Shown here one piece after another: positions 14,345-14,350 of a DNA stretch of 14,350 nucleotides. Source of the stretch: Thiomargarita sp. (GTDB taxonomy: Bacteria > Pseudomonadota > Gammaproteobacteria > Beggiatoales > Beggiatoaceae); the NCBI GenBank assembly GCA_020721025.1, contig DYNO01000024.1, positions 2,175-16,524 of the forward strand, given 5' to 3'. The notes under the pieces are model-generated. The model did not search any database and was not told the origin of the DNA. It saw only the letters and a list, made by a program, of their open reading frames with translations. Each line of letters opens with the position of its first letter. The stretch's first letter is position 1. Position numbers and translations under genes: made by a program.

Positions 14345-14350
14345 TATAAT
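14345..14350 (+). promoter_or_regulatory. Candidate -10 box at the window edge
   Basis: Exact TATAAT as the last six bases. An ATGACG at 14321-14326, 18 bases upstream, could be the -35 (4 of 6 matches). The start site and gene lie outside the window. Confidence 0.4.

Larger units (their letters stand above)
14036..14350. promoter_or_regulatory. Dyad-rich intergenic region upstream of an off-window gene
   Basis: No gene is seen after mcl1. Several inverted repeats (14080-14156, 14164-14180, 14230-14251) precede an exact FNR-type box and a TATAAT at the window edge. The features point to a regulated promoter for a rightward gene beyond 14350. Confidence 0.5.

Overview
The window looks like a low-to-mid GC gammaproteobacterial chromosome. 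A member of the Thiotrichales, such as a Beggiatoa or Thioploca relative, is my best guess. The reasons are the AT-rich intergenic DNA with many dyads, a Mcl1-type malyl-CoA lyase, and dispersed CCCCCTTTGCAAAGGGGG-type repeats. This placement is inference; there is no rRNA or other decisive marker. Genes are laid out divergently: everything before about 5020 is on the minus strand and everything after 5300 is on the plus strand.

Minus-strand arm (58-5019). A tightly packed set runs leftward: a membrane-anchored family 2 glycosyltransferase, a HicB-like small protein without HicA, a doubtful 53-residue ORF, and a secreted protein joining a Cache-like sensor region to an ABC substrate-binding-type domain. 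Upstream of it lies a large GT-C-type membrane protein with a TPR-like tail, resembling TMTC-class protein O-glycosyltransferases. The two glycosyltransferases are separated by about 380 bases without a gene.

Plus-strand arm (5300-12487). A small unknown membrane protein leads into murD, a core peptidoglycan gene that here sits apart from other cell-division or wall genes. Next comes a complete single-module nonribosomal peptide synthetase (C-A-PCP-TE, 1256 residues). Its adenylation pocket reads as a glycine code, DILQLGVIWK, by alignment to GrsA. It is followed by a signal-less goose-type lysozyme-like protein and, with zero spacing, an ABC ATPase with no permease. The NRPS-lysozyme-ATPase run is the most interesting candidate for an undescribed small-molecule locus. 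It has the EntF domain order but glycine in place of serine.

Right end (12488-14350). About 570 non-coding bases hold a degenerate dispersed repeat and a roughly 216-bp nested inverted-repeat element of MITE/REP type. A good sigma70-like promoter then drives mcl1, encoding L-malyl-CoA/beta-methylmalyl-CoA lyase of glyoxylate, acetyl-CoA and propionyl-CoA carbon metabolism. Beyond mcl1 there are several dyads, an exact FNR/ANR consensus site and a TATAAT box at the very edge, pointing to an oxygen-regulated gene just outside the window.
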